64,000 nt of DNA from Pristimantibacillus sp052113225 (GCF_052113225.1 NZ_JBFRCT010000005.1:403066-467065), one strand, 5' to 3'; positions 8,964 to 17,942 are shown, counted from the first letter of the stretch. Translations and numbers: made by a program. The notes: generated by a model from the letters alone, not told the origin.

Positions 8964-9293
8964 ATCTGTGAGCAGACGGATCTGATACAAATCATAAGTT
9001 CCATCTCCTTGTTTGACATAATGGACGGTATACTTCCGGTTGATCTCAACCGTGCTCCAGAGTGTTTCTTCCACATTCAGTTTAACTGTGCTTTTGAACT
9101 TCTTTTTATCTGGATATACAGCCAGGATCCAATAGTGCCCGTTATCCGTTGTTCCCTTATCTGTAACCAGAACATTGGAGACAATCGCTCTCGTTTCTGC
9201 GGAATGCTCATTATGCCGGGAACAAGCAGCAAGCAGCAGACTAGCGACAAATAGAGGGATAAAAGCGCACCATAGGTTTCTTTTCCAAGCCAA
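8961..9293 (-). CDS. Small lipoprotein of unknown function
   Basis: A predicted lipoprotein of 110 residues: basic N-terminus, hydrophobic core, and lipobox LLAAC with Cys24 as the lipidated residue. The mature part (about 85 residues) has the pattern VSNVLVTDKGTTDNGHYWILAV and ends with alternating strands, suggesting a small beta-rich domain. I chose TTG at 9293 because AGGAGGT lies 7 nt upstream of it. An ATG ten codons earlier has no ribosome site, and using it would place the RBS inside the gene. It converges on the RCC1 gene. No family recognised. Confidence 0.75.
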   Translation of the reverse strand: MAWKRNLWCAFIPLFVASLLLAACSRHNEHSAETRAIVSNVLVTDKGTTDNGHYWILAVYPDKKKFKSTVKLNVEETLWSTVEINRKYTVHYVKQGDGTYDLYQIRLLTD

Positions 9294-9432
9294 TAGTCGC
9301 ACCTCCTGTCGATCCTTATACATTGCAGATACTTATTGGCGTCAGTCGATAGTCAGTAAAACATCAGTCGACAGCCTTCGAGCTAAAGGTATAATTAATA
9401 GATGAGGTATTTCTACAAATGGTGGTGATAGT

Positions 9433-10392
9433 ATTTTATATTTTATTGCTTTTCTGCTGTCTTTTGTGACGGTACTCGTGTTAATTCCTCCATTCAGTAA
9501 ATTGGCGTTTAGAATTGATTTTGTGGACAAGCCTAGAAAAAATATTGAGCGTAAACTGCATCGAAAGCCTATTCCGCTTACAGCTGGTTATGCTATTTTT
9601 ATTGGCTTTTTTGTTGCTTACTTAGTTGTCGTTCGGGATTTCTCTATGGAAACAGGGGCTATTTTTCTGGGTGGGCTATTGTTGCTAGCGATTGGTACGG
9701 TTGATGATTGGTATAAGACAAAAGGGAAGGACTTCCCTGCTCTGCCCAAACTGATTGTTCAGCTCTCCGCTGCTATATTAGTCTATGCCGCAGGTGTTGT
9801 GTTTACCGGCTTTGTTAATCCGTTTTCTGGTGAATATGTTGAGCTTCCTGTCATTTTGCAGTTTATTTTAACTACGCTGTGGATATTTGGTGTTACGACA
9901 GTCATCAACTTCTCGGATGGACTGGATGGACTAGCTGGTGGGCTGTCTGCCATATCTGCGATGACTTTGTTTATTGTGGCGTTAACCATGGGACAGTCGA
10001 ACTCTGCTAGTATGGCTATTATTTTAGTAGGTATAACATTAGCGTATTTAAGATTCAATAAACCTCCGGCTAAAATATTTATGGGCGATGCGGGAGCTAC
10101 TTTTCTTGGATTCATGCTCGCTGTTATTTCATTAGACGGGGCTTTCAAGCAAGCAACGGCGCTCTCTATCTTCATTCCGATCCTTGCATTAGGCGTACCG
10201 ATATTCGATAACCTGTATGTGATGATCAAACGATTTCTGCAAGGAAAAGCGATCTACCAGGCAGACGCTAGTCAGGCTCATTACCGTTTGCTAAGGGCGG
10301 GGCTTAATCACAAGCAGGCTCTAATGGTATTGTGCTTAATGGGCACATGTATGGGCTTGTCCTCTATTATTTTAATGCTGGTACAAGTGTAA
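9433..10392 (+). CDS. MraY/WecA/TagO-family undecaprenyl-phosphate glycosyl-1-phosphate transferase
   Basis: A polytopic membrane enzyme that transfers a sugar-1-phosphate (GlcNAc-1-P in TagO/WecA) from a UDP-sugar to undecaprenyl phosphate, starting teichoic acid or polysaccharide synthesis. Family motifs: DFVDKPRKNIERKLHRKPIP on the first cytoplasmic loop, TVDDW, FSDGLDGLAGGLS and MGDAGATFLGF, then the last-loop motif QAHYRLL in place of the usual HxHHRL. The first in-frame standard start is GTG at 9466, but that cuts into the first transmembrane helix. Homologous residues LYFIAFLLSF are encoded just upstream, so initiation may be at ATT 9433 (RBS GGTGGTGAT). No other wall-polymer genes are adjacent. 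Confidence 0.85.
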   Translation: MLYFIAFLLSFVTVLVLIPPFSKLAFRIDFVDKPRKNIERKLHRKPIPLTAGYAIFIGFFVAYLVVVRDFSMETGAIFLGGLLLLAIGTVDDWYKTKGKDFPALPKLIVQLSAAILVYAAGVVFTGFVNPFSGEYVELPVILQFILTTLWIFGVTTVINFSDGLDGLAGGLSAISAMTLFIVALTMGQSNSASMAIILVGITLAYLRFNKPPAKIFMGDAGATFLGFMLAVISLDGAFKQATALSIFIPILALGVPIFDNLYVMIKRFLQGKAIYQADASQAHYRLLRAGLNHKQALMVLCLMGTCMGLSSIILMLVQV

Positions 10393-10417
10393 GAGGAAAT
10401 ATAGCAGTTTACGCATG

Positions 10418-10463
10418 AAAAAACAGAGCACGGCGAGAAAAAACGCTGTACTCTGTTTTTTGT
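10418..10463 (+). terminator. Rho-independent terminator
   Basis: The arms AAAAAACAGAG(CA)C and G(TA)CTCTGTTTTTT form a long A/T-flanked stem after the TagO-like gene. Its left 19 bases (10420-10438) are identical to the left arm of the terminator at 32020. Confidence 0.85.
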
Positions 10464-10529
10464 TTTGGAAAATACTTAATTCACATGTGCTCTGGAAGAC
10501 ATAACGTCGGGCATCCCTCAAGGTTTATA

Positions 10530-10558
10530 TTGTTAAATTCCGATGGGGATGATAGTAT
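10530..10558 (+). promoter_or_regulatory. Sigma-A-type promoter of the SDR gene
   Basis: TTGTTA at 10530-10535 and TAGTAT at 10553-10558 are separated by 17 bp. An alternative upstream ATG (10543) would lie between the two boxes, which supports translation from 10588. Confidence 0.5.
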
Positions 10559-10587
10559 ATAGAAAAATATGTAAGGGAGTGGATGGA

Positions 10588-11244
10588 ATGAGTAAGCCGC
10601 TTTTAGTTATTGTTGGAGCAGGACAGGGAGTGAGCGCCGCCGTTGCGCGTAAATTTGGATCCAATGGGTTCCGGGTTGCACTTATCGCACGTAATCAAGG
10701 TTCTCTGGATACGTTAGTGAATGATCTTAAGGATGAGACTGTCGAGGCGTTCGCTATAACAGCGGATGCAACGAACACAGAGTCGGTCGAAAATGCGTTT
10801 CGGGTTATTAGAGAACAGTTCGGCACGCCGGATGTCTTACTCTACAATGCGGCTGTCATTTCACAGTCCACGGTTTCTAACTTAAACGAACAGCAATTAA
10901 TTGATGAATTCAAAGTAAATGTCGTTGGTGCGTTGACGAGCGTTAAGCAGGTCGTACCCGCATTCGTGGAACGCAGAGAAGGGACAATTCTTATTACAGG
11001 TGGTGGACTTGCGATCACTCCGAATCCGGAATATGCTTCGTTATCGATCGGTAAAGCTGGGGTCCGCTCACTCACTTATTCCTTAGCTCAGGAACTGAAA
11101 GCTCACAGTATCTACGTTGGTACAGTCACAATCGGCGGGTATGTATCCAAAGGTACATTTTATGATCCGGATCAAATTGCTGAGAAGTACTGGGAGCTGT
11201 ATCAAGAGCGTGACGAAGTGGAGTATGTGTTTGCCCAATCCTAA
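10588..11244 (+). CDS. SDR family oxidoreductase, atypical active site
   Basis: A Rossmann-fold short-chain dehydrogenase of 218 residues. The cofactor motif is VGAGQGVSAAVARKFG and the NAA motif is YNAAV. In the catalytic region, EYASLSIGKAG, the residue four positions before the active-site Lys is Leu, so the canonical Tyr of YxxxK is missing; a Tyr occurs seven residues before the Lys instead. The protein may be a non-canonical reductase or a binding protein. ATG at 10588 has AAGGGAG 8 nt upstream and fits the promoter placement. It is a single-gene unit with its own terminator. Confidence 0.82.
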   Translation: MSKPLLVIVGAGQGVSAAVARKFGSNGFRVALIARNQGSLDTLVNDLKDETVEAFAITADATNTESVENAFRVIREQFGTPDVLLYNAAVISQSTVSNLNEQQLIDEFKVNVVGALTSVKQVVPAFVERREGTILITGGGLAITPNPEYASLSIGKAGVRSLTYSLAQELKAHSIYVGTVTIGGYVSKGTFYDPDQIAEKYWELYQERDEVEYVFAQS

Positions 11245-11298
11245 AGTGCTAAGTTAGCAGGTTATTAAATAGTTGAGAAAATAAGATGATTTTAGAAC

Positions 11299-11337
11299 AG
11301 AGCAACGGGATGCTATCCTCGGTTGCTCTTTTTTTTG
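11299..11337 (+). terminator. Rho-independent terminator
   Basis: AGAGCAAC pairs with GTTGCTCT around a short loop with a GGA/TCC inner pairing, followed by eight T residues, downstream of the SDR gene. Confidence 0.85.
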
Positions 11338-11437
11338 CAATTGTCCATCTCTGCTGCCGTAATCGTCTATTTTTTCAGCCGTTATTGAGACTCGGGCATA
11401 ATCAATCACCGCAATAATATAATGAATATATTTTATT

Positions 11438-11467
11438 TTGACATATTAGACCTAGACATAATATATT
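11438..11467 (+). promoter_or_regulatory. Candidate sigma-A promoter of the ABC exporter / enolase operon
   Basis: Consensus TTGACA at 11438-11443 with TATATT at 11462-11467 (18 bp spacing; TAATAT three bases earlier is an alternative). It lies in an A/T-rich stretch about 55 bp before the first ABC gene. Confidence 0.55.
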
Positions 11468-11523
11468 GGATGAAGATGGAATTCAATTAGTACTGTCACC
11501 GGAAAGGTGGAGATGAGCACTGG

Positions 11524-13353
11524 ATGACAAGTAAAACGGATACTTACCGGCAATTACGCTCCTATTGGAGCAACAACATGTTCTTTTTGGGCATCGCGTA
11601 TCGAACTGCTCCGCGTCGAGTTATTTTGCAATTCATTCTTAGCATGTTGAACTATGGAATCGATTATTTGTATGCGATCCTGTTCATCGGTTACGTGTTT
11701 GGCGCTGTCGAGCATGGTACGCCTTATGTGCATGTGCTCGTCTTTATTGCGGCTATGATGGTGGTGTCCTTCTCCTTAACGCTCATCTCTGAATGGTTTC
11801 AGAACCGGTACAAGCTGGTGTGTGATCTGAAGATCTCCCAGGAACTGAATCGTATGCTGTTCGAGAAAGCTTCAGAGGTAGAGCTCGCTTGTTACGAGGA
11901 TGCAGAGTTTTATGACAAATATACCCGGGCTGGCAATGAAGCCGATACGCGAATGGCTAGTGTTCTGGACAATTTAACTAATTTTTTTGGCGCGCTGACT
12001 TCGTTTGTTCTACTTATGTTTACCGTCATTTATCTCGATCCAATCGCACTTATATTTATGATTCTTCCGGCCTTGACCAAATTGACGATTACGGTTCGTC
12101 GCAACCGGGCGCTATATGAGCTTAACAAAGCGAATACAGCCCCTGTCAGGGTAAGCAAATACGTCAATCGTATCGCTTACCTCGAGAGCTTCGCCAAGGA
12201 GCTTAGAATGTCGCATATTTTTCGGGTATTGCTTGGCCGATATGATCGGGCAATTGACGTCATGCGTGGGAACTTCCTTCATTTGGGCAGGAAAGCTGCT
12301 AAATACCGGGCGCTTGATGACGTGTTTGGCAGAGTCGCTCCTTTCCCGCTGGCTATGATGTATGCGGCTGTTAGTGTGCTGGTACTCCATAGAATTAAAG
12401 CTTTTCAATTCATCGTTATGCTTAACGCAATTAATAATTTATCCCGCTCTGTTGCGGAGGTATCGGGGTTCTTCACGAACTTACAGGAAAACGGCATCTA
12501 TATCGAAAATGTACGAGAGTTTCTTCGGTATGAGCCGGTTATCTCGGAGAGTCAACCTGGGCTTAAGCCGGAAGGAGAACGGCTGCGGCTTGAGCTGGAG
12601 CAGGTAGGTTTCGTCTATGACGGCGGCTCCAAGCCGATATTAAGCGGGATTCATTTCAAGGTGGAGCCTGGCGAGAAGATTGCCCTCGTTGGCCACAACG
12701 GGGCTGGTAAATCCACATTAATTAAGTTAATCATGAGGCTGTACGATCCTACAGATGGGGTCGTTCGCTTGAATGGAGTGGCCGCTAGTGATTACGAGGT
12801 GAAGGGTTACCGGGAAATCTTCGGTACGGTGTTCCAGGATTGCAAGGTGATGGCGATGCCGCTCGCGGATAACCTGTTCATGCGAAGGGCTTCCACAGGT
12901 GAGTATAAACAAGCGGAAGAAGTGTTGGAGGCGGTAGGCGTCTATCCGAAAATAGCCAGCCTTGGCGGATCGGCAGCTTCTGTGATGACTCGCGAGTTCG
13001 ATGACAAAGGACTCGTTCTCTCGGGTGGCGAGGTTCAGAAGATTTCGATCGGCCGTCTGTTTGCCAGTGACAGCCGTATTGCGATATTGGATGAGCCGTC
13101 TAGTGCACTGGATCCTGTGGCGGAGTACCACATGTTTGAGCTGCTGCTGCAAGCTTCGGAAGGCCGGACCGTCATCTTTATATCTCATCGGCTTTCCTCG
13201 GCTGCGCTGGCGGATCGTATTTTCCTGTTAGAGCATGGCCAGATCGTTGAGAGTGGTAACCATGAAGAGTTGATGGCGCTCGGCGGCAAATACGCAGATA
13301 TGTTCCACAAGCAGGCGGAGTCTTACAGAGAGGAGGCTATTAAAATTGGGTAA
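11524..13353 (+). CDS. ABC exporter half-transporter (permease + ATPase), subunit 1
   Basis: A type-IV ABC exporter half-molecule of 609 residues. About six transmembrane helices occupy the first 320 residues. The ATPase domain follows: Walker A GHNGAGKST near 387, signature LSGGEVQKISIGR near 505, Walker B IAILDEPSSAL and the H-loop FISHR. It overlaps the next gene, which encodes a similar protein, by 8 bp, so a heterodimer is likely. Neither copy shows a peptidase C39 domain. The substrate (lipid, peptide or drug) is not evident; the only linked enzyme is the downstream enolase-family protein. Confidence 0.88.
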   Translation: MTSKTDTYRQLRSYWSNNMFFLGIAYRTAPRRVILQFILSMLNYGIDYLYAILFIGYVFGAVEHGTPYVHVLVFIAAMMVVSFSLTLISEWFQNRYKLVCDLKISQELNRMLFEKASEVELACYEDAEFYDKYTRAGNEADTRMASVLDNLTNFFGALTSFVLLMFTVIYLDPIALIFMILPALTKLTITVRRNRALYELNKANTAPVRVSKYVNRIAYLESFAKELRMSHIFRVLLGRYDRAIDVMRGNFLHLGRKAAKYRALDDVFGRVAPFPLAMMYAAVSVLVLHRIKAFQFIVMLNAINNLSRSVAEVSGFFTNLQENGIYIENVREFLRYEPVISESQPGLKPEGERLRLELEQVGFVYDGGSKPILSGIHFKVEPGEKIALVGHNGAGKSTLIKLIMRLYDPTDGVVRLNGVAASDYEVKGYREIFGTVFQDCKVMAMPLADNLFMRRASTGEYKQAEEVLEAVGVYPKIASLGGSAASVMTREFDDKGLVLSGGEVQKISIGRLFASDSRIAILDEPSSALDPVAEYHMFELLLQASEGRTVIFISHRLSSAALADRIFLLEHGQIVESGNHEELMALGGKYADMFHKQAESYREEAIKIG

Positions 13354-15151
13354 GCGGGGAGAAATTGTTCGCAATAATCTTTTTATGCTCGGCTATGTCT
13401 TCCGGATTGTCCCTCTCTACGCCGTGGTGCATCTGTTCATGCAAGCGCTGTTTGGCCTCTTCGATGTCATGTGGGGGATTCTGCTGATCAAACTCGTTGT
13501 AGACGCAGTAACGGTCAGCCAGTCTTTTGTACCCGTGCTGCTTGCTGCAGGGGGGTATCTGCTCTACGGCTCGATCATTCAGACAGCCGCAGCCTATGTG
13601 TACGAGATGTTCGCGCCTATTCAACTTCAGAGGCTGAACAAAGCCATGCAGGAGGAGCTTTTCCTGAAGGCGATCAAGATGGATTACTCTCGTTATCATG
13701 ATCCGGAATTTTTTAACCAGTTCGTCTGGGCAGCCTCTCAAACCGAAGGTAAGGCGGCAGTCGTGCTGGATCATGCGGCGTCGCTTCTCAAGAACGTCAT
13801 TACGGTGTCCGGCATCCTTGTTGCCTTGCTTACCTTGAATCCGCTTGGCGTTGTAGTTGTCATTGTCGGAATGGCTGCAAGGTTCGGGCTTACGATCTTG
13901 AGCAATAAGGTTCAATTCAAAAGTGAGCTGGAGTCCAAGCCTCTCGAGCGCAAGAAAAGCTACATCAGCCGGGTGTTTTATTTGCCTGACTATGCCAAGG
14001 AGCTGCGGACCAGCCGGATTACGGATCCGCTCATGGAGGATTACCGGGACACAAACGTCGCGATGCAGCAGGTTGTGCGCAAATATTCGTCTCGTATCAT
14101 CGTTTTTCAGGTATTGAATAACTTCGTATTTCGCTCGCTTCTCATGGACGGCCTATATTTCGCATTCACCGCTTATCAGGTGATTGTCCTGCATACGATG
14201 ACTTACGGGACATTTGCTGCCGTCACAAACGGCGTATGGACCATGGGGTGGAGCCTCAACAATCTGATTGATTCGGTAACAGCCTTCCAGAAGAACAATC
14301 TCTATATTCGGAAATTAAGAGGCTTTCTGGAGGACGAGCCGCGGATGGAAGATCCAGCCGAGCCCGTTGCAATGCCCGACAAGCCGAAGGAGATTAGGTT
14401 GTCTGATGTCAGCTTCACCTACGAGAACAGCGACCAGCCAACGCTTATTGATATCAACATGAACATTCAGCCCAAGGAGAAGATCGCTATAGTCGGCTAT
14501 AACGGGGCGGGCAAATCAACGCTGATCAAGCTGCTGCTGCGGCTCTATGATGTGACGGAAGGCGAGATCGCCTACGATGCACGTAATATCAAAGCTTATC
14601 AGGCAGAAGACTACCGTGCTGCGTTTGGTGTTGCATTCCAGGATTTCCAGCTCTTTGCGGCCAGTCTAGCGGAAAATGTTTGGATGGATCAGGTGTCAGC
14701 TGAGGATAAGGGGTTGAATGACAAAATCTATCAAGCCCTGCATAAAGCAGATTTCGCTGATCGCTTGAGCCGTCTGGATAAAGGCCTGCAAACGGAGCTG
14801 ACGCGGGAATTTTCAGAAGAAGGGCAAATATTCTCAGGGGGTGAATCGCAAAAGATCGCAATCGCGCGTGCTTTTGCGAAGCCATGCTCCGTCCTTATTC
14901 TGGATGAGCCTTCTAGTGCACTTGATCCGATCAGTGAATATAACCTGAATCGGGCGATGCTCGAGGCTGCCGAGGACAAGACGGTTATCTTTATCTCACA
15001 CAGACTGTCAACGACGCGGCTTGCTGATCGTATCTATATGATGGAGAACGGCAGAATTATTGAATCAGGGAGCCATGATGAGCTAATACACCTGGATGGA
15101 AGCTATGCTCGTCTTTTCCAGCTTCAGGCGGGACGTTATCGAACAGCTTAA
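13346..15151 (+). CDS. ABC exporter half-transporter (permease + ATPase), subunit 2
   Basis: The second half-transporter, 601 residues, with the same architecture: membrane domain to about residue 320, then Walker A GYNGAGKST, signature FSGGESQKIAIAR, Walker B VLILDEPSSAL and FISHRLS. The TTG start lies inside the end of the first gene and is preceded by GAGGAGG at a suitable distance. The two ATPase domains keep all catalytic motifs, so neither site looks degenerate. Probably forms a heterodimeric exporter with the upstream product. Confidence 0.87.
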   Translation: MGKRGEIVRNNLFMLGYVFRIVPLYAVVHLFMQALFGLFDVMWGILLIKLVVDAVTVSQSFVPVLLAAGGYLLYGSIIQTAAAYVYEMFAPIQLQRLNKAMQEELFLKAIKMDYSRYHDPEFFNQFVWAASQTEGKAAVVLDHAASLLKNVITVSGILVALLTLNPLGVVVVIVGMAARFGLTILSNKVQFKSELESKPLERKKSYISRVFYLPDYAKELRTSRITDPLMEDYRDTNVAMQQVVRKYSSRIIVFQVLNNFVFRSLLMDGLYFAFTAYQVIVLHTMTYGTFAAVTNGVWTMGWSLNNLIDSVTAFQKNNLYIRKLRGFLEDEPRMEDPAEPVAMPDKPKEIRLSDVSFTYENSDQPTLIDINMNIQPKEKIAIVGYNGAGKSTLIKLLLRLYDVTEGEIAYDARNIKAYQAEDYRAAFGVAFQDFQLFAASLAENVWMDQVSAEDKGLNDKIYQALHKADFADRLSRLDKGLQTELTREFSEEGQIFSGGESQKIAIARAFAKPCSVLILDEPSSALDPISEYNLNRAMLEAAEDKTVIFISHRLSTTRLADRIYMMENGRIIESGSHDELIHLDGSYARLFQLQAGRYRTA

Positions 15152-15185
15152 TATAGCTGACTAACTGATAGGGAGTGAAACGTTA

Positions 15186-16337
15186 ATGGATATATCAATT
15201 ATTCAGCCAGAATGGAAAGTAGAGAAGATTGAGGTTGCAACTCTTACAGGTGAGCGCGCAAGAAGCGCGGGTTCCAACGGCAGGCTTGGTGATCACGGTA
15301 AAAGCTGTTCGGTTCGTATCGCCCGAGTTACGATTGACGGCGAGACAGGCTTTGGTCACACGGGAGCATTGTCGAAGGAATTGGCGGAAGCCGTTATTGG
15401 CATGAGGCTGATCGATCTGTTCGACGAGAGTGGAAGAGTGCTTGAACCGTATCGTACACCACTTGAATATCCGATTTTGGATTGGCTGGGGCAAAGACTA
15501 AACACTCCTGTATACGAATTGGTAACCGCTATTAATCGCGAGCCGGGTTCGCCGCTTGTTGTACCTTGTTATGATACTTCGCTGTACTTCGATGATCTTC
15601 ACCTGCAGAATGAGCGGGATGCGGTGGCGCTGCTCCAAGAGGAAGCTGAGCAGGGGTTCAACAAAGGTCATCGGAATTTCAAGATTAAAGTCGGCCGTGG
15701 AGGCAGACACATGCCGCTATGGGAAGGGACAAAGCGGGATATAGCCATCATTCATGGTGTCGCTGAAGTTGCGGGGCCAGCGGGAAAGATTATGATAGAT
15801 GCCAACAATGCTTATAACTTGAATTTGACCAAAGAAGTGCTGGCAGCCGTCCAAGACGTGAATCTTCATTGGGTCGAAGAGGCTTTTCACGAGGATGATG
15901 CCTTGTATGCGGATTTGAAAGCGTGGCTTCGTAAACGTGGACAAAACGTACTCATTGCCGATGGAGAGGGACTTGCATCTCCACATCTCGTCCATTGGGC
16001 GAAAAAAGGTCTTGTTGACGTGCTGCAATATGACATTATTTATCCAGGCTTTACGCATTGGCTGGAGCTTGGTGCTGAGCTTGACCAAGCGGGGCTGCGT
16101 TCTGCACCGCATTGTTACGGTAATGCCTACGGCATCTACGCGCTTAGCCATATCGCTGCTGCGATTAATCATTTCGAATTCGTCGAATACGATAATATCG
16201 CAATCGAAGGCATGGATACATCGGCATATCGAGTGGAGAATGGCCAGTTCTACGTTCCGAATAGGGCTGGTTTTGGTCTTGATTTTGATGAGGAGCTGTT
16301 TGTAAGTCGGGTTCTGGCAAACGGCTGGAGCCGTTAA
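15186..16337 (+). CDS. Enolase superfamily protein, mandelate racemase-like
   Basis: A 383-residue enolase-superfamily enzyme, expected to abstract a proton alpha to a carboxylate with a Mg2+-stabilised enolate. Visible: the K-x-K base motif in FKIKVGRGG near residue 163, metal ligands in MIDANNAY, WVEEAFHED and LIADGEG, then an Asp in LQYDIIYPG and a His in SAPHCYGNA that could form the Asp-His dyad of the mandelate racemase subgroup. Likely racemisation/epimerisation or sugar-acid dehydration; substrate not predictable. ATG is preceded by GGGAGTG 34 bp after the second ABC gene, so it is probably cotranscribed with the exporter. Confidence 0.82.
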   Translation: MDISIIQPEWKVEKIEVATLTGERARSAGSNGRLGDHGKSCSVRIARVTIDGETGFGHTGALSKELAEAVIGMRLIDLFDESGRVLEPYRTPLEYPILDWLGQRLNTPVYELVTAINREPGSPLVVPCYDTSLYFDDLHLQNERDAVALLQEEAEQGFNKGHRNFKIKVGRGGRHMPLWEGTKRDIAIIHGVAEVAGPAGKIMIDANNAYNLNLTKEVLAAVQDVNLHWVEEAFHEDDALYADLKAWLRKRGQNVLIADGEGLASPHLVHWAKKGLVDVLQYDIIYPGFTHWLELGAELDQAGLRSAPHCYGNAYGIYALSHIAAAINHFEFVEYDNIAIEGMDTSAYRVENGQFYVPNRAGFGLDFDEELFVSRVLANGWSR

Positions 16338-16389
16338 CGGAGTTAGTGGTATGATAGTGGGCAACAATACGAAATAGGTTGAGGTATCT

Positions 16390-17298
16390 ATGAAGCTAGA
16401 ACGCTTGATCTCCATCATCTACAAGCTGCTTAATAACGATGTTCTGCCGGCATCCACTCTAGCAGAAGAGTTCCAGGTTTCTCAGAGAACGATCTACCGG
16501 GATATCGATGTGATCTGTGCGGCGGGATTTCCGGTTGTGTCGTATCAGGGGAACAAGGGCGGCTTTGGCATGATGGACGGATTCAAAATGGATAGAAGTC
16601 TGCTTGGTTCGTATGACGTCGATTCCTTGATCACCGTACTGAAGGGGCTCTCCACCGTCTTTGAGGACGAACGTGCGCAGGGGACGATCGAGAGACTGCA
16701 AACGATCGGAACGGAACAGCAGAATTCCCGCTTAGCTGTAGATTTTGAAACCCGCCGGATGGATCCCGAAGTCCTTCCGCTAATACGTCAAGCCATTTCG
16801 GCACGGACAATTATCCGGTTTGATTACATTAGTGGGAAGAACGAGCGAACAACCCGTGAAATGGAACCAATCAGGCTGCATTTCAAGTATGGCAACTGGT
16901 ATATGTATGGCTATTGCAGAACGCGCTGCGATTATCGGGAGTTCCGGCTTTCCCGGATGGTGGAGTTATCCCTGACAGAGCATACCTTTCAGCCGCATCA
17001 GGAGGTGCCTGAGGAGGCTGGTCCATTTGTGGGGGAGCAGATTCACGTAGAAGATGTCGTGATCCGGGTCGGGCCGGAGGCTTTGGCGGAAGCGATGGAT
17101 CAGTTTGGTCATGTGGAAAAATCCTTTCATACGGACGGCAGCATGATGATGCGAATCCCGGTGTATAAGCCTCTGGAGGCCTGCTGGCTATGGGCTATTC
17201 TGCTAAGTTTCGGCAGCGGCGCCGAAGTGCTCGAGCCACATGGACTGCGAGATATTTTAAAACAAGAGCTTCGAAAAACACTGCAATTTTATGAGTAG
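16390..17298 (+). CDS. YafY-type transcriptional regulator (HTH + WYL domain)
   Basis: A 302-residue DNA-binding regulator. A winged helix-turn-helix of the HTH_11 type covers about 1-60 (LAEEFQVSQRTIYRDIDVI). A WYL domain starts near 135 (IRFDYISGKNERTTREMEPIRLHFKYGNWYMYGY, with the conserved W-Y pair), and a WYL C-terminal extension follows. WYL domains sense ligands, in some cases nucleic acid. It is followed directly by a DinB gene, a recurrent pairing, which may be its target. Its stop codon lies within the left arm of a terminator hairpin. Confidence 0.88.
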   Translation: MKLERLISIIYKLLNNDVLPASTLAEEFQVSQRTIYRDIDVICAAGFPVVSYQGNKGGFGMMDGFKMDRSLLGSYDVDSLITVLKGLSTVFEDERAQGTIERLQTIGTEQQNSRLAVDFETRRMDPEVLPLIRQAISARTIIRFDYISGKNERTTREMEPIRLHFKYGNWYMYGYCRTRCDYREFRLSRMVELSLTEHTFQPHQEVPEEAGPFVGEQIHVEDVVIRVGPEALAEAMDQFGHVEKSFHTDGSMMMRIPVYKPLEACWLWAILLSFGSGAEVLEPHGLRDILKQELRKTLQFYE

Positions 17299-17329
17299 TA
17301 TGACACACAGTTGTCATACTACTTTTTTT
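17294..17329 (+). terminator. Terminator overlapping the regulator stop codon, possible operator
   Basis: The perfect 12-bp arms AGTAGTATGACA and TGTCATACTACT are separated by 6 nt and followed by seven T residues. The left arm contains the TAG stop of the WYL regulator. The T run merges with a TATAAT (17329-17334) that could be the -10 box of the DinB gene. Confidence 0.85.
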
Positions 17330-17368
17330 ATAATGACAACATGACCAATCAAAAAGGAGACGATATAC

Positions 17369-17893
17369 ATGATGAATTATCCATCAGAAATGTTTAACTA
17401 CCACACTTGGGCAAGCCAGACGATCCTTGGGAGAATCAAGGAGCTGCCAGCCGCTGTACTGCATCAGGAAGTCAACAGCTCTTTCCCAACGATCGCCCAC
17501 GCACTTAATCATATTTATGCCGTTGATAAAATGTGGTATATGGTGTTAACGGGCACCGATATGGGAGAAGCGCTGCAAGAATGCATGCCGTTAAATGGGC
17601 GTATCCTTCAGACGGTTGATGAGTACGTCAAACTTTTCGCCGAGCTATCTGAACAATTCAGAGAATGGATCGGTAGTGAGTCCGATTTGGACCGAACCAT
17701 TATGCTTAACAATCCATATGCGGGAATACGTGAAACACGCCTATCAGAGATCGTGCTTCAGGTGGCTAATCACGGAAGCTACCATAGAGGCAATATTTCC
17801 ACTATGCTGCGTCAGTTGGGGCATGCTTCTACGATGAACGACTACGTTTTATTCTTATATCAGCAGCCTGCGGAACAGGCAGAGGTTTCATAG
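17369..17893 (+). CDS. DinB family protein
   Basis: A 174-residue four-helix DinB-like protein. It has the metal-site histidines in FPTIAHALNHIYAVDKMWYM (residues about 30-50) and the C-terminal HGSYHRGNIS, a good match to the H-x3-H motif of the family. AAAAGGAGACG precedes the ATG. It follows the WYL regulator with 70 bp between them and ends at its own perfect terminator. The reaction is unknown; some relatives are thiol transferases. Confidence 0.85.
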   Translation: MMNYPSEMFNYHTWASQTILGRIKELPAAVLHQEVNSSFPTIAHALNHIYAVDKMWYMVLTGTDMGEALQECMPLNGRILQTVDEYVKLFAELSEQFREWIGSESDLDRTIMLNNPYAGIRETRLSEIVLQVANHGSYHRGNISTMLRQLGHASTMNDYVLFLYQQPAEQAEVS

Positions 17894-17910
17894 GTTAGGG
17901 TAACACGGCG

Positions 17911-17942
17911 ACAGTGCACGGTATATCGTGCACTGTTTTTTT
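17911..17942 (+). terminator. Rho-independent terminator
   Basis: The perfect 10-bp arms ACAGTGCACG and CGTGCACTGT have a 6-nt loop and are followed by at least six T residues. Confidence 0.93.

Noticed and set aside
13340..13915. 191-codon minus-strand frame opposite the second ABC gene, and similar long frames opposite urtB and the enolase gene
   Set aside because: All lie antisense to clear genes with full family motifs and have low-complexity, unfamilial translations.
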